DNA from: DALYLB01 sp964468345
Lineage (GTDB): Bacteria > Acidobacteriota > Blastocatellia > RBC074
Direction of reading: 5' to 3'
Length of the DNA: 64,000 nt
Assembly (NCBI GenBank): GCA_964468345.1
Contig: CAYXVZ010000013.1
Location: 1 to 64,000 of the forward strand
The notes under the pieces were generated by a model. It was not told where the DNA came from. It saw only the letters and a list, made by a program, of their open reading frames with translations, and did not search any database. Shown piece by piece: positions 1 through 11,100 of this stretch. How positions within the stretch are numbered: the stretch's first letter is position 1; every line of letters starts with the position of its first letter. The translations under genes and the position numbers were made by a program.

Positions 1-3000
1 GGCATCAATCTCAACGGCATCGACAACGTTCTGACCGGTTCGAATTGGATGGTCATTGGTAAGAAGAATGGCGTCGATGGCGATTTGGTTAATTCGCCCG
101 CGACGGTCGTTCTTCGTGACTCGAACATCGAATCGTGGACCTCCCGCGGCATTCTGCTCTATTCCTCCTCGTCGGTGGAGTTGCGCGGTGCAACGACATT
201 CGCCGGCGACGGCGCTACAGCCGCAGCATCGAAGATGGGTATCCAGTTCGAATTGAACGGTGATGGAAGCACATTCTTCGCGCAAAACATTAAGCGTTCG
301 AAAATTGATGATGGCGTCAATTTCGCTGATGGCGTTTCGGCTTATAACAATTCCCAGCCGATTCAAGCGCCGGGCTTTGCTCCGATCGAGGTAACGGGTG
401 TTGGTCCGCAGACGGGCGGCGGCGCCAATCTGAGCACGTATCGGGATACATCGACGCCGGCGAATCGAAAACTCGCGCGCTCGGATGGCCGGTACTCGCG
501 CAATGTGATTACGTCCTCGACCTCCATCACTCAGCCGGGGGGCAGTTATTACGAAGTGGATTCATCGGGCGGTGCTCTCACGCTGACACTCGAGTGGCCG
601 GGATGGCAGGCGAACAGCCAGACGATGGTGGTGGTTAAAGACGTGGGCGGCGCGGCTGCCACGAACAATATCACCATTCAGGCAAATAGCGGCGGGACGG
701 TCAACGGCTCTTCCTATGTGTTGCAGAAGAACGGCGAAGCGGTTGTGCTGATGCCTGATGGCAACACTGGCGCGGGCGACTGGCGCGTTGTGGCGCGGCA
801 TTTGGCGGTCATCGGTGATGTGTCCAAGGTCGGCGCGGCCGCGGTGACAGATTACTTTCCCTACTGGGATTCGACGGGAAAACTGACAAGCCAAGGGCCT
901 ATTTATCGCCTCTCGAACTCTCTGGTCGTTCTTGAAGGCATCCTGAACAATTCCAATAATTCATATGACATTGGGGCTCTGTCTTCAAACCGATTCCGCA
1001 CGGCCTATTTCGGCACAAGTGTTGATGTCGGTATCAATTCGAGCGTTACGGGCAGTCTGGTCCTACGAAATTCCACGAATGCGAACTCGACCACGATCCG
1101 CCCGGGCGCTCCGTCCTCTGCGCTGACCTTCACCTTGCCTACGACGCTGCCGGCGTCGGCTGGATGCCTCCAAGTCGATTCCTCGGGCAATATTTCCCAA
1201 ACTGGATCCGCGTGCGGATCTGGCGGCGGAATGTCGATTGGTGGCAGCGTTACGAGTGGTACGGCCGGCTCTGTGTTGTTTCTCAACGCCGGGCCCGTCC
1301 TGGCGCAAGATAATTCGAATTTCTATTTCGACGATACCAATAATCGTCTTTCGATTGCGAACGGGACATCGCCGGCGGTTCCTCTTCATGTGAAAGCTGA
1401 TACTTCGAACTTTGCGATTCGAGCGACAGCGAACGCCGCGGCGATCAATGTGGATATGACTTCCGATGGATCGGTCGGCATCATCGGAACAACGACAAAT
1501 CACGGCCTGGACATTTACACGAATACCGGCACGGCGATTCACGTTGATGGTGGAACGGCCCGCCTGGTGGGTATCAATCAGGCAACGCCTGGCGCGCAGT
1601 TGGATGTGACCTCGACCGCCAACGGCACGGTAGCCGCGCAGATCAGCGGAACGGCGAGCGCAACGGCGAATCTTCTGAATCTGCGCAAAGGGACGAATAA
1701 CCGCTTTACCTTCTCGCAGGATGCGATTCTGACCATAGGCCTTGCCTCAACAGTGGCCGGCCGCGTGACACTTGCCAATGCCACGAATTCCAACACTACA
1801 TCGATTATTTCCGGAACCCCATCAAGCAGTCTGACCTTCACGCTTCCGGCAACCCTGCCGGCGTCGGCTGGATGTTTGCAGGTGGACAGCTCGGGTGTCA
1901 TCACTCAAACGGGCTCTGCTTGCGGCGCGGGTGGTGGCGGAATGTCGATTGGCGGGACGGTCACATCCGGCACAACAGGGTCTGTCCTCTTCGTTGGCTC
2001 TGGTCCGGTCCTGGCGCAGGACAATACAAATTTCTATTTCGATGATACGAATAATCGTCTCTCGATCGCGAACGGCACATCGCCGGCGGTTCCCCTCCAT
2101 GTGAAAGCCGACACTTCGAACTTTGCGATTCGAGCGACGGCAAATGCAGCGGCGATCAATGTCGATATGACTTCCGATGGGTCGGTCGGCATCATCGGGA
2201 CGACGACAAACCACGGCCTGGACATTTACACGAATACCGGCACGGCTGTTCACATCGACGGCGGCACGGCGCGGCTGGTGGGCATCAATCAGGCGACACC
2301 AGGCGCTCAACTGGATGTGACCTCGACCGCCAACGGCACGGTGGCCGCGCAGATCAGCGGAACAGCGAGCGCAACCGGAAACTTGCTCAACGTTCGGCGA
2401 AGCACGACAAATGTTTTTTCTGTGGATGCTTTCGGCGTAGTGGTTGGGGCGCCCTCGGCGCGCAGCTCGGGCAGCGCGGGCTATGTGCGATTCCAGACGC
2501 CGGCGGATACGGCTCTGACCGTCAGCACGGAAAGCCGCGGGCTGCAATTCGGCGGTGATTCCTCGGCCGCAACAGTGACGCGGCAGTTTTCGACGGGGGC
2601 GCTCACAACGCAGCGGGAGAATGTTTTCGTTCATCCCACATATGGCTTTGTGGGCTCGTCGACGCTGACAACTGCGGCGACGGTAGCCATTACGAACGCT
2701 CCGGCCGCGGGAACGAACGCCACGATCACCAATGCCTATGCCTTTTGGGTGCAGGCGGGCCGCGCTCAGTTCGATGGAGCGGTAACGATCTCGCCAACGG
2801 CATCATTGACTCTGGGAACTGGATCGAGCGCAACCGGCCAGATTACGCTGAAGAATTCGACCAATGGCAATAACACGATTCTTCAGCCTGGCGCACCGTC
2901 GAGCAATCTGACCTTTACCCTTCCGACAACATTGCCGGCGTCGGCTGGATGCTTGCAGGTGGACAGCTCAGGAGCGATCACGCAGACCGGATCAGCCTGC

Positions 3001-6000
3001 GGTTCTGGCAGTGTTACCCCTGGCGGATCAAATACACAGGTTCAATATAACAATTCATCATCCTTCGGGGGGATCAGCGGGTTCACTTCTGACGGGACGA
3101 ATGTAACGGCGGGATCAGGCAACCTTCGCGCGACGTTGCCAAGATTTACGACAGGCATCAATGATGCCAACGGTAATTCGATGATCGCGTTCACCGCAAC
3201 CGCGTCGGCAGTGAACTACTTTACGCTGGCGAATGCGGCGACGGGTGGCGTTCCAACGATCACGGCGACAGGGGGCGACGCCAACGTCGCGCTTCGATTT
3301 GTCACTGCAGGAACGGGCATTGTCAACGTTCCCGGCTCGTTGGTTGTCAATTCGACGGCCGCGACTAGCAACTATCCGCTGCAGATCGGCGGCGCGTCGA
3401 AAGGCGGGGCTTATTTTGGCGTCAACACTTCTTCAGCCGCGGCCAATGACATCATCAATTACGCTTCGTTGTCGAACGCGGTCACAGGGGCGATCACTGG
3501 ATTCTCCTACAGTGCGAACGCAACGACGGGCTTTAATAGCTTGTTCGCTAATGCTGATACGGCAACGAGCACATCTAACACCAGTGTCAAATTGCAGACC
3601 GGCGGCGCGTCGGCCGGCGATCCTTATATTCAGTTCACAGTGTCTGGTGTAACCGATTGGACAATCGGCATCGACAATTCGGCGTCTGATGCTTTGATTA
3701 TCGGGCCAACATCCAGCCCCTCAACTGGAACGCCGGCAATGTCGATTGCCACAAGTGGAAAGACGACCTTTTTCACTTCGACGACTTCAGCCGCGTCGGT
3801 AAACATTCCTCACGGTACGGCGCCATCGTCGCCGGCGGACGGGGATGTTTGGACTACGACGGGCGGCGCATTCTTTCGAATCAACGGAAACTCGCGCACA
3901 ACCGCGTTTCTTGAAGCATCGCAGACCTTCACGACGGCTCAAACAATCAGCGTTACGGGATCATTGACGCTCGGAACTGGATCGAGCGCAACAGGGCAAA
4001 TCACTCTTAAAAACTCGACGAATGCCAATAATACGATTCTTCAGCCTGGCGCTCCGTCTTCGTCGATTACGTTTACCCTGCCTGCGACTTTGCCGGCATC
4101 TGCTGGATGTCTTGAGGTCAATAGTACCGGCGTCATCACTCAAACTGGATCCGCGTGCGGTTCGGGCGGCGGCTCGGGGACGGTCAACAGTGGATCACAA
4201 TTCCAGATTGGTTATTACGCCGCGGCTGGCACGGCGATCTCTGGCCTGGCGAACTGGACAACAAACGCGCAGGGCAACTTTACTCTTGCACCTTCGGCAT
4301 CTTCCTCGGGATCTCCCTCGCTATTTACTGTGACCGGGCCCGCGCACACGTCTCTCGCAGCCGACACGGAAGCGACGGATATCAACTTCAACCTGGCGCG
4401 CACGGTTCAGTTCACGGCGGGCGGCGCGGCGTTTGGCACGCAGCGGGCCATCCGGATGCAGGCCCCAACCTATTCGGCAACGTCAAGCGAAACAATCACC
4501 AATGCGATCACGCTTGATGTCGCCAGCCCGACAGCCGGCACAAACATGACGCTGACAAACAGCTACGCCGTTCGCGTAGCTCCCTCAGCGAATGCGCATC
4601 GAGGTCTTTTAATTGAATCCGGCGGATCGGCAACCGGAGACTTGCTGGTTCTCAATGTGGGCGGGGTTGAAATCGTCCGCTTCGATCCAGTGGGCGGCGA
4701 TCTAAATTCCGTCTTTTCAGATAGCGCCCTGGGTACATCGGCAACGGATGGCTTTGTCTATTTCCCCTCAATGGCTGGCGTTCCCAGCGGCACTCCCACG
4801 AGTTACACGGGAACGGTGCCCCTGGTCGTTGATACGACGAATAGCCGGCTTTATGGATACATTGGTGGTGCATGGGCGAATCTATCAGGCGGTGGCGGCG
4901 GATCAGGCACGGTCAATTCAGGCACGGCGAATCAAATCGCCTATTACGCATCGACGGGAACGGCTGTCTCAGGGCTCAGTAATTGGACAACAAGCTCACA
5001 GGGGAACTTCACTCTCGCGCCAACGGCGTCAACGTCGGGCTCGCCATCGCTCTTCACTGTGACTGGCCCAGCGCATACGACGCTTGCGGCCGATACGGAA
5101 GCGACGGATGTAAATCTCAACCTCGCGCGGACAGTGCAATTCACTGGGGGCGGCGGTGCGTTTACAAATCAAAGAGCGGTCAGGATTCAGGCCCCAACTT
5201 ATTCGGCATCGACAACTGAAACAATTACGAATGCGGTCAGTCTGGAAGTCGCCAGTCCTTCAGCCGGCACTAACATGACGCTGACGAACTCCTACGCTGT
5301 ACGTGCTGTTCAATCCGCGGCGGCGCATGTTCCCGTGGCAATCAGCCTTGCGTCCAGTCCGACCGGGGATGCCCTTCAGGTTATCAACAGTTCCGGAACA
5401 GCAATTCTCGCGCTGACAAGTGACGGATACGTCGTTAATGGCACTACGCTTTCTCAAAGCAATTACACGATCAAGAACAGCTCGGGATCGGGAGGCTTTG
5501 AACTGGACGGATTCAGCGGGGCGCTTTATCTCGTTCCACGTGGCGGTCCGGCTGCAGGAAACAACTTCATTTTCAGAACACCAGGCGAAGTAGATTATAT
5601 AACCTTCAATTCCAGCGTGCGCGGCATCGGCGTCAATACGACGCCGACAACGGCCGGCCACTTCGTTTCGAACTCTACATCGGCCGGCAGCGTTCTTGCG
5701 GTATCAGCCTCTGGTGCGACAACTCAAACCTTCGAAGTTCAGCACACTGGATCGGAAACAAACTCCGTCTCTCTGGTCAACCTGATAACGAACAATTCAT
5801 CCGGAACGGCAGCAACGGGCTTTGGTCAGCGCACTCGCTATCGCCTGGAATCCTCCACAACTAACGATCGAATTGCGGCCGAAACAGATGTTCTTTGGTC
5901 AGATGCAACTGACGCATCGCGAACATCGAGATTCGCGTTAAGAACCTTGAATTCAGCCAGTATCTCTGAAACCTGGGGCGTTCAAGGAAATCAGAATTAT

Positions 6001-6327
6001 GGAGCGGCTGAATTCGATCTCGGAAATAAGTCCGGCTCTTTCACGATCGACTGGAATAGCGGAAACAACCAAAAAGCAACAGCAACGGGCAACTGGTCAA
6101 CTGTGTCTTTCTCCAATATCAAGGTTGGAGCGCAATACACTCTCCGAGTTATCCAAGATGCAACAGGCGGCCGCACATGGACGCCGCCGACAACAATGAA
6201 ATTTCCTGGCGGCGTAGCCGGCAACGTCCTAACCGGCACGACGAATGCGCAGGATCTCTTCATCTGCATTTCTTCGGACGGCACAAATCTATATTGCAAC
6301 GGGCTCTTTGATGTGAAGAACCCATAA
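1..6327 (+). CDS. Tail-fibre/adhesin-like repeat protein, 5' end outside window
   Basis: The reading frame is open from base 1, so the N-terminus lies outside the window; at least 2,108 residues are visible. It is Ser/Thr/Gly/Ala-rich and built of repeats. A module with the core LPASAGCLQVDSSG and QTGSACG occurs four times (DNA near 1,140, 1,850, 2,930 and 4,080). A block of about 125 residues near 1,300-1,680 is repeated almost exactly at 2,010-2,390. A second block of about 135 residues at 4,180-4,600 recurs at 4,910-5,310. The C-terminal ~80 residues are different and probably form a beta-rich trimer or receptor domain. No catalytic motif was seen. Composition, size and position before virion genes suggest a phage tail fibre or surface appendage. 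The repeats could drive length variation by recombination. Function is inferred, not shown. Confidence 0.7.
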   Translation, partial: GINLNGIDNVLTGSNWMVIGKKNGVDGDLVNSPATVVLRDSNIESWTSRGILLYSSSSVELRGATTFAGDGATAAASKMGIQFELNGDGSTFFAQNIKRSKIDDGVNFADGVSAYNNSQPIQAPGFAPIEVTGVGPQTGGGANLSTYRDTSTPANRKLARSDGRYSRNVITSSTSITQPGGSYYEVDSSGGALTLTLEWPGWQANSQTMVVVKDVGGAAATNNITIQANSGGTVNGSSYVLQKNGEAVVLMPDGNTGAGDWRVVARHLAVIGDVSKVGAAAVTDYFPYWDSTGKLTSQGPIYRLSNSLVVLEGILNNSNNSYDIGALSSNRFRTAYFGTSVDVGINSSVTGSLVLRNSTNANSTTIRPGAPSSALTFTLPTTLPASAGCLQVDSSGNISQTGSACGSGGGMSIGGSVTSGTAGSVLFLNAGPVLAQDNSNFYFDDTNNRLSIANGTSPAVPLHVKADTSNFAIRATANAAAINVDMTSDGSVGIIGTTTNHGLDIYTNTGTAIHVDGGTARLVGINQATPGAQLDVTSTANGTVAAQISGTASATANLLNLRKGTNNRFTFSQDAILTIGLASTVAGRVTLANATNSNTTSIISGTPSSSLTFTLPATLPASAGCLQVDSSGVITQTGSACGAGGGGMSIGGTVTSGTTGSVLFVGSGPVLAQDNTNFYFDDTNNRLSIANGTSPAVPLHVKADTSNFAIRATANAAAINVDMTSDGSVGIIGTTTNHGLDIYTNTGTAVHIDGGTARLVGINQATPGAQLDVTSTANGTVAAQISGTASATGNLLNVRRSTTNVFSVDAFGVVVGAPSARSSGSAGYVRFQTPADTALTVSTESRGLQFGGDSSAATVTRQFSTGALTTQRENVFVHPTYGFVGSSTLTTAATVAITNAPAAGTNATITNAYAFWVQAGRAQFDGAVTISPTASLTLGTGSSATGQITLKNSTNGNNTILQPGAPSSNLTFTLPTTLPASAGCLQVDSSGAITQTGSACGSGSVTPGGSNTQVQYNNSSSFGGISGFTSDGTNVTAGSGNLRATLPRFTTGINDANGNSMIAFTATASAVNYFTLANAATGGVPTITATGGDANVALRFVTAGTGIVNVPGSLVVNSTAATSNYPLQIGGASKGGAYFGVNTSSAAANDIINYASLSNAVTGAITGFSYSANATTGFNSLFANADTATSTSNTSVKLQTGGASAGDPYIQFTVSGVTDWTIGIDNSASDALIIGPTSSPSTGTPAMSIATSGKTTFFTSTTSAASVNIPHGTAPSSPADGDVWTTTGGAFFRINGNSRTTAFLEASQTFTTAQTISVTGSLTLGTGSSATGQITLKNSTNANNTILQPGAPSSSITFTLPATLPASAGCLEVNSTGVITQTGSACGSGGGSGTVNSGSQFQIGYYAAAGTAISGLANWTTNAQGNFTLAPSASSSGSPSLFTVTGPAHTSLAADTEATDINFNLARTVQFTAGGAAFGTQRAIRMQAPTYSATSSETITNAITLDVASPTAGTNMTLTNSYAVRVAPSANAHRGLLIESGGSATGDLLVLNVGGVEIVRFDPVGGDLNSVFSDSALGTSATDGFVYFPSMAGVPSGTPTSYTGTVPLVVDTTNSRLYGYIGGAWANLSGGGGGSGTVNSGTANQIAYYASTGTAVSGLSNWTTSSQGNFTLAPTASTSGSPSLFTVTGPAHTTLAADTEATDVNLNLARTVQFTGGGGAFTNQRAVRIQAPTYSASTTETITNAVSLEVASPSAGTNMTLTNSYAVRAVQSAAAHVPVAISLASSPTGDALQVINSSGTAILALTSDGYVVNGTTLSQSNYTIKNSSGSGGFELDGFSGALYLVPRGGPAAGNNFIFRTPGEVDYITFNSSVRGIGVNTTPTTAGHFVSNSTSAGSVLAVSASGATTQTFEVQHTGSETNSVSLVNLITNNSSGTAATGFGQRTRYRLESSTTNDRIAAETDVLWSDATDASRTSRFALRTLNSASISETWGVQGNQNYGAAEFDLGNKSGSFTIDWNSGNNQKATATGNWSTVSFSNIKVGAQYTLRVIQDATGGRTWTPPTTMKFPGGVAGNVLTGTTNAQDLFICISSDGTNLYCNGLFDVKNP

Positions 6328-6349
6328 CTTTCAATTTAAAGGAACCACA

Positions 6350-6754
6350 ATGAAAAAACTGTTTTTGATTCTCACTCTCACAATGATTGCCATCACCATG
6401 CCGGCGATGGCGCAGGACAAGAAGGACACGCCGAAAGAACCGCCGGCGGAAGTCACCATCAGCGCGGAAGCGGTGAAGACGATCGAGCACGCGCGATTGA
6501 TTGCCGACAACAAGGCACTCATTGCGAACAACCTTTCGTTGCAGATTCAGAAGGCTCAGGATGATCTGAAGAAGCTGACCGAAGACGCGGAGCGCGCGGC
6601 CTCCGAACTCCGCGCGGAAATGCAGCGACAAGCCATCAAGGCGGGCATTCCTGGCGATTCCCTGAAAGAGTACGAAGAGACGCCGAAGAACGAAAAGGGC
6701 GAAATCGTTCTCAAACGCCGGAAACCTCCGGCAAACACGCCGGCGTCGAAATAA
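6350..6754 (+). CDS. Small secreted coiled-coil protein
   Basis: 134 residues. An N-terminal signal peptide is clear: MKK, a hydrophobic core at about residues 4-18, and a probable cleavage site after AMA (about residue 21). The rest is charged and helical: a coiled coil at about residues 45-95, then a Lys/Pro-rich tail. It begins 22 bp after the fibre gene with an AAAGGAA ribosome site, so it is probably cotranscribed. A periplasmic location is expected. A lysis accessory (spanin-like) or fibre-associated role is possible, but no lipobox or second membrane partner was found. Family not recognised. Confidence 0.65.
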   Translation: MKKLFLILTLTMIAITMPAMAQDKKDTPKEPPAEVTISAEAVKTIEHARLIADNKALIANNLSLQIQKAQDDLKKLTEDAERAASELRAEMQRQAIKAGIPGDSLKEYEETPKNEKGEIVLKRRKPPANTPASK

Positions 6755-6784
6755 AGAAAGTTGATAATGCCATTGTGCGGTGAT

Positions 6785-6811
6785 GGGGAGAATGATTTTG
6801 ATCATCTCCCC
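6785..6811 (+). terminator. Hairpin between late genes (weak terminator or processing site)
   Basis: GGGGAGA and TCTCCCC arms enclose an inner TGAT/ATCA stem with one bulged A. No U-run follows, so it may act as an attenuator or processing site rather than a full terminator. Confidence 0.4.
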
Positions 6812-6862
6812 TCCGCTTTCCTCTCGCCCGCATTCCATTCCCAATAACAATCGAGGTTTCAA

Positions 6863-8158
6863 ATGATCGGTGGACTTTCTTCCATATTGCCGGCGCTCGG
6901 CCAAATATCGCCATATGCAGATGAAGAGACGATGAACAACCGGAAAAGAGCATCGGCGATGCTCAAAGGTCCGGCAAGAAAAGAAATGCCGGCCGTGCTG
7001 CCTCCTTCTGGAAGCGATCAGCGGCCGATCGCATCGCCGGCGATGACGGGAATGCCTGCTGTGCCCGCTCCTGCCGTTGAGCAGGTTGCGCCGCGGCTGA
7101 GTATGGATCGCACGGGCGTACCGCTCCCAACCTTCATGGGGGAAATTGGCGGGCCGCGTGAATGGTCGCCAATGGAGCAGCAGCGATACGACGATACGAG
7201 CGCATATGTGAATAAGCTGCCCGGCGCTGGCGCAACCGATGAAATCGGCAAGGCGAAGTTTGAACACATGATGAAGGGCGTGAAGCGGGACAACATGAAC
7301 CGCGTAATGCCTGGAATGGAAGGGATGGGATGGAAGGGCATCCTCGGCAATGCACTGCGAGGCTTCGCACAAGCTGCGTCAGCGAATCCGAATAATCCTC
7401 TCGGTGCAGGCCTCGGCGGAGCGGCGACGGCTGGCATTCTATCCGGCGTCAGTCCAACGCAAGGCCGTGAATATCAGTTCGAGCAGGGCGAACAGCCGCG
7501 CCTTGAGCGAGAAATGCAGCGTCGACGGCAGCTTGAAAAAGAAGCCTACGACGACAAGATGCGCGATCTCAATATTCAAAATGCTCAGGTGGGCATCGAA
7601 GGCCAAGAAGCCCGAACAAAAGCCACAATTGCCGGAATGAAAGACGCGGATCTCCTTCGCCGAAAGGGCGAGGCTGAAATCGGATTGATTCAGGCACGCC
7701 AAAAGGCGATCGAGACGGGCAAACCGACATATCAGGAAATTGAAGGCAACGATGGCGTGATTCGAACCTATCAGGTTTTCCCCGATGGGTCGATGGCGGA
7801 AGTTGGACGGTCTGGCCGCGCAGCGATGGCCTCACAGGCGAATACATCCCGCGAAGGAATCGCCCGCGACAATCGCCTGTCCCGTGAAGGAATGAATCAG
7901 GCCAACATCAATTCACGTGAACGAATGGGACAGGCAACCATTCAGTCACGCGAAGGTATTGCGGCTGCGAATCGCGAATCGCGTGAACGCACGGCCGCGT
8001 CGCAGGGCAATCGCCTGGGCGGCGGTGGTCCCCTCAGCAACCAGGCCAAGAAGTTCTCAGTCTCTCGCGCCGCGGTGGAAGCATTCGCGAAAGAAAAAGG
8101 CATCTCTCCGGAAGAAGCGGCAAAGCGTTTCCAGAACAAAGGCTATTCGATCAAGTAG
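6863..8158 (+). CDS. Probable internal virion/structural protein
   Basis: 431 residues with a GAGG ribosome site. The first ~200 residues are Pro/Gly/Ala-rich with a small hydrophobic Gly/Ala stretch (about 160-200). A charged coiled-coil segment follows (about 210-280). The segment at about 320-390 contains SREG/SRE-type repeats spaced roughly 11 residues apart. The C-terminus has a short helical EEAAKRF element. It stops 11 bp before the giant polyvalent gene. Proteins of this kind directly upstream of a transglycosylase-headed ejection protein are usually internal virion or connector-associated proteins. That role is inferred from position; no named family was recognised. Confidence 0.55.
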   Translation: MIGGLSSILPALGQISPYADEETMNNRKRASAMLKGPARKEMPAVLPPSGSDQRPIASPAMTGMPAVPAPAVEQVAPRLSMDRTGVPLPTFMGEIGGPREWSPMEQQRYDDTSAYVNKLPGAGATDEIGKAKFEHMMKGVKRDNMNRVMPGMEGMGWKGILGNALRGFAQAASANPNNPLGAGLGGAATAGILSGVSPTQGREYQFEQGEQPRLEREMQRRRQLEKEAYDDKMRDLNIQNAQVGIEGQEARTKATIAGMKDADLLRRKGEAEIGLIQARQKAIETGKPTYQEIEGNDGVIRTYQVFPDGSMAEVGRSGRAAMASQANTSREGIARDNRLSREGMNQANINSRERMGQATIQSREGIAAANRESRERTAASQGNRLGGGGPLSNQAKKFSVSRAAVEAFAKEKGISPEEAAKRFQNKGYSIK

Positions 8159-8169
8159 GACAGCATTAA

Positions 8170-11100
8170 ATGGCATACGGCGACGAATTAGACGCATTCC
8201 TGCAACGGTATACCCGTCAAAAACTCCGCGATGAAGCCACGAAGCAAGGCGTGTCTCCCGATGAGGTAGACCGCCTGGCCGGCGTGGAGTCTTCCTATGA
8301 TCCGAAGGTGATCACTGGCGGCCGTCTGTCTTCAAAAGGGGCAATCGGCACGATGCAATTGATGCCGGGGACGGCCAGCGATTTGGGGGTAGATCCGTAC
8401 AATCTGGAAGACAACATCCGGGGCGGTGTGACCTATTACAAACAGCAGCGGGATAAGTTCGGCAATCCTCGCGAAGCCGCCGCGGCTTACAACGCTGGCC
8501 CGGGCGCCGTTCAAAAGTACGGTGGTGTGCCTCCATATAAAGAAACGCAGGACTATGTTCAAAGGGTCGCGCCAAGTGCGCAGGCTCAGCCTGCCGCGCA
8601 ACAGCAGCAAATGGGCGAAGAAGAAGAGTTCCTTGAGCGATACGAGCGCGGGGCGGCAGGACAATCCGGCCAACCTTCTCCGTCCTCCCCTTCGCCGGCG
8701 GAACTGACTCCGATCGACAAGCCGGCGAATCGTCCAGTTAATGCCAAACCGCTATCATCGACTGAGCAGCGAAATAAGCGAGCCGCGCAGATCATTCGTG
8801 AAATTGAATCTCGACGCGATCGAGCAGTTCAGTTATTCCAACAGGCGGATAAAACGAATCCTCGATCTCTCGCGACTGCACCAGGGCCGAACCAATTTAG
8901 CGAACAGGAAATACTGAGGGCTCGCGCGGAAGCAGAACTGGATACAGCGAACCGTCTGGCCGAAGATGCGAAAAAGTCTTATGGAGATTTGATTGAAGTC
9001 GGATTCGGGCAGGATGCAAATCCGCAAACAAATCGTAAATGGGCATACGCGAAAGCGAAGCGAGCGCCGGGGACAATTTACATTGATCCGGAAACCGGTC
9101 GGCCGACTCAGAATTACGATCAAAAGGGCCGGCCCGTTGGCGTAGAACGTCAAACCATGATCCCCAATATGGGCGTTCAGATGTATCTGAATGAAACGCC
9201 TGAGGAACGCGCGGCCGGTGCATCTCGCCAAGAGATTGATGCGGCAATAGCTCAGCAGAATCGGATCCAGGCGGAGCGCAATCGCCTTTCACGCCGATCC
9301 GCAATTGGTCAGGCTTGGGAAGGCGTTCAGGCCGGCGCGAAGGATACGCTCTTTGGCGATCGGTATGAGGTAACGCCGGAAGATCGAGCGCGCGCGGCGG
9401 AGAATCGCGCCGCGACGGGCCGAAGCTTTGAAGGCGATGCGGGAACGCCGACGGGGGCACGGGAAGCTCTTGGGCAACTCGGCCGCGCGGCTGGGACTGT
9501 TCTCGCCGGGATTCCTCGGGGTGTTGCGGAGTTTGCGGATATGGTTCCCGCCTTTACGGTCGGAATGCCTCGTGAAGAACGCGCAAAGAACTCTCTAACG
9601 AAAGCCGTTCAACCTTATACCGATCCGCTTGAACGCGCAGTGAAGGCTGCGACTCCGATTGATCCGAATGATGATAGTTGGGTGACAGCGAAGATTCCTG
9701 CAGGTATCGGTTCCGCGCTCGGATTTATGGGAGGTGGAGCACTCGCTAGAATGGCAGGCGTTCCGAGCGCTGTGGCTGGGGGCTTGATTGGCGGAGCATC
9801 GCAGATCGCGCAAACAGCGGAAGAAATGGACAAGGCCGGCATCGATCCGAAACGCAGGGATGCGGCTATTCTCGTGGCGGGCGCTCAGGGCCTTACGGAA
9901 ATGTTCGGCTTGGGCGGATTCCTGGATAAGTTTGGGCTCAAGCGCCAGTTCATGCAGCGGGCCGTCGATGTCCTTGAAGAAGGCGGACAGGAAGCGCTTC
10001 AGCAATATATCGGCAATATTAATGCCGTACTGGTCGGCCAATATGACAAGAATCGGTCACTGAATCCGCTGTCTCGTGATGTGCTTGAAGCGGCGGTGCT
10101 CGGCGGTATCGTCGGCGGTTTCTTCCAAGGCGCGGATCTGGCTGCGGGTGCGGCCGGCAAGCTCAAAGCCGTCATCACCAAAAAGCAGGAAAATGGCCGG
10201 CCGGTCGTCAAGGCTGACGATCTTTTGCAAGGTCCCAATGGCGCGCAGTCGGGCGCGGCTCCTGCTCAGCCTGCGACGGCGCCGCTCGCGCCTACCCCTG
10301 GCGCTCCTGCCACTCCGGAAGGGTTTGCGCCTGCGCAGCCGAATCTTTCCCCTGCTCCCGCGGGTGAGGTGACTCCGGCTCCTGTTCCCGTCTCTCCTGC
10401 AGCCCCTGTAGCCCCCGCAACTCCTGCGACCCCTGCACAACCTGCGGCTGAACCTGGCTCTGTGGCTGAAGTCATTCAGAAGATTATGGCCATGCGGCCT
10501 CCGCAGCTCACGCCGGAACAGAAACAGCAACAGAAAGAGGAAAAGCGAAATCAGGAACGTGCAGACAAAGAAGCCGCAACGGAAGCGGAGCGCAGTCAGC
10601 GATATGAGAATTACCGTATCCAAGCGGAAGACTCGGCCGCGAAGGCTCAGACGCTGATTGGTGATGGCGACTACACGAGCGCGATTGCCGAAATGGGCGT
10701 ACAGAGGGACGCGCTTCAGCAGTCCATCGCGAATCTTCCGAAGACGCCGCAGGCCGTTCAGACGCGCGCCGAACTCCAAAGACAGATGGGGACGCTGGAT
10801 GCGCAAATCAAAGAGTATCGCCGGCAGGAAGCGGAAGCGAGAAAGACGGGCGTTCGTCCCGGCGCTGCCAATGCGACCGAAGATTTGACGGATGGCGCTG
10901 GCGCGCGATCGACGGGCCGGTTGCCAGGCGTCGAGGAAACTTTCCGCGGAAACTATAACGATGCGAAGAATCAGGCTTCACTATTTGAAGACGAAGGCCG
11001 ATTCGAGGATGCCGTCCGAGAACTCGATGCCGCGTTTGATAATCTGAAGCGCCTCCGCAACCTTCCGAAATATCGCACTCCCAAAACGGCAGAAGACGCC

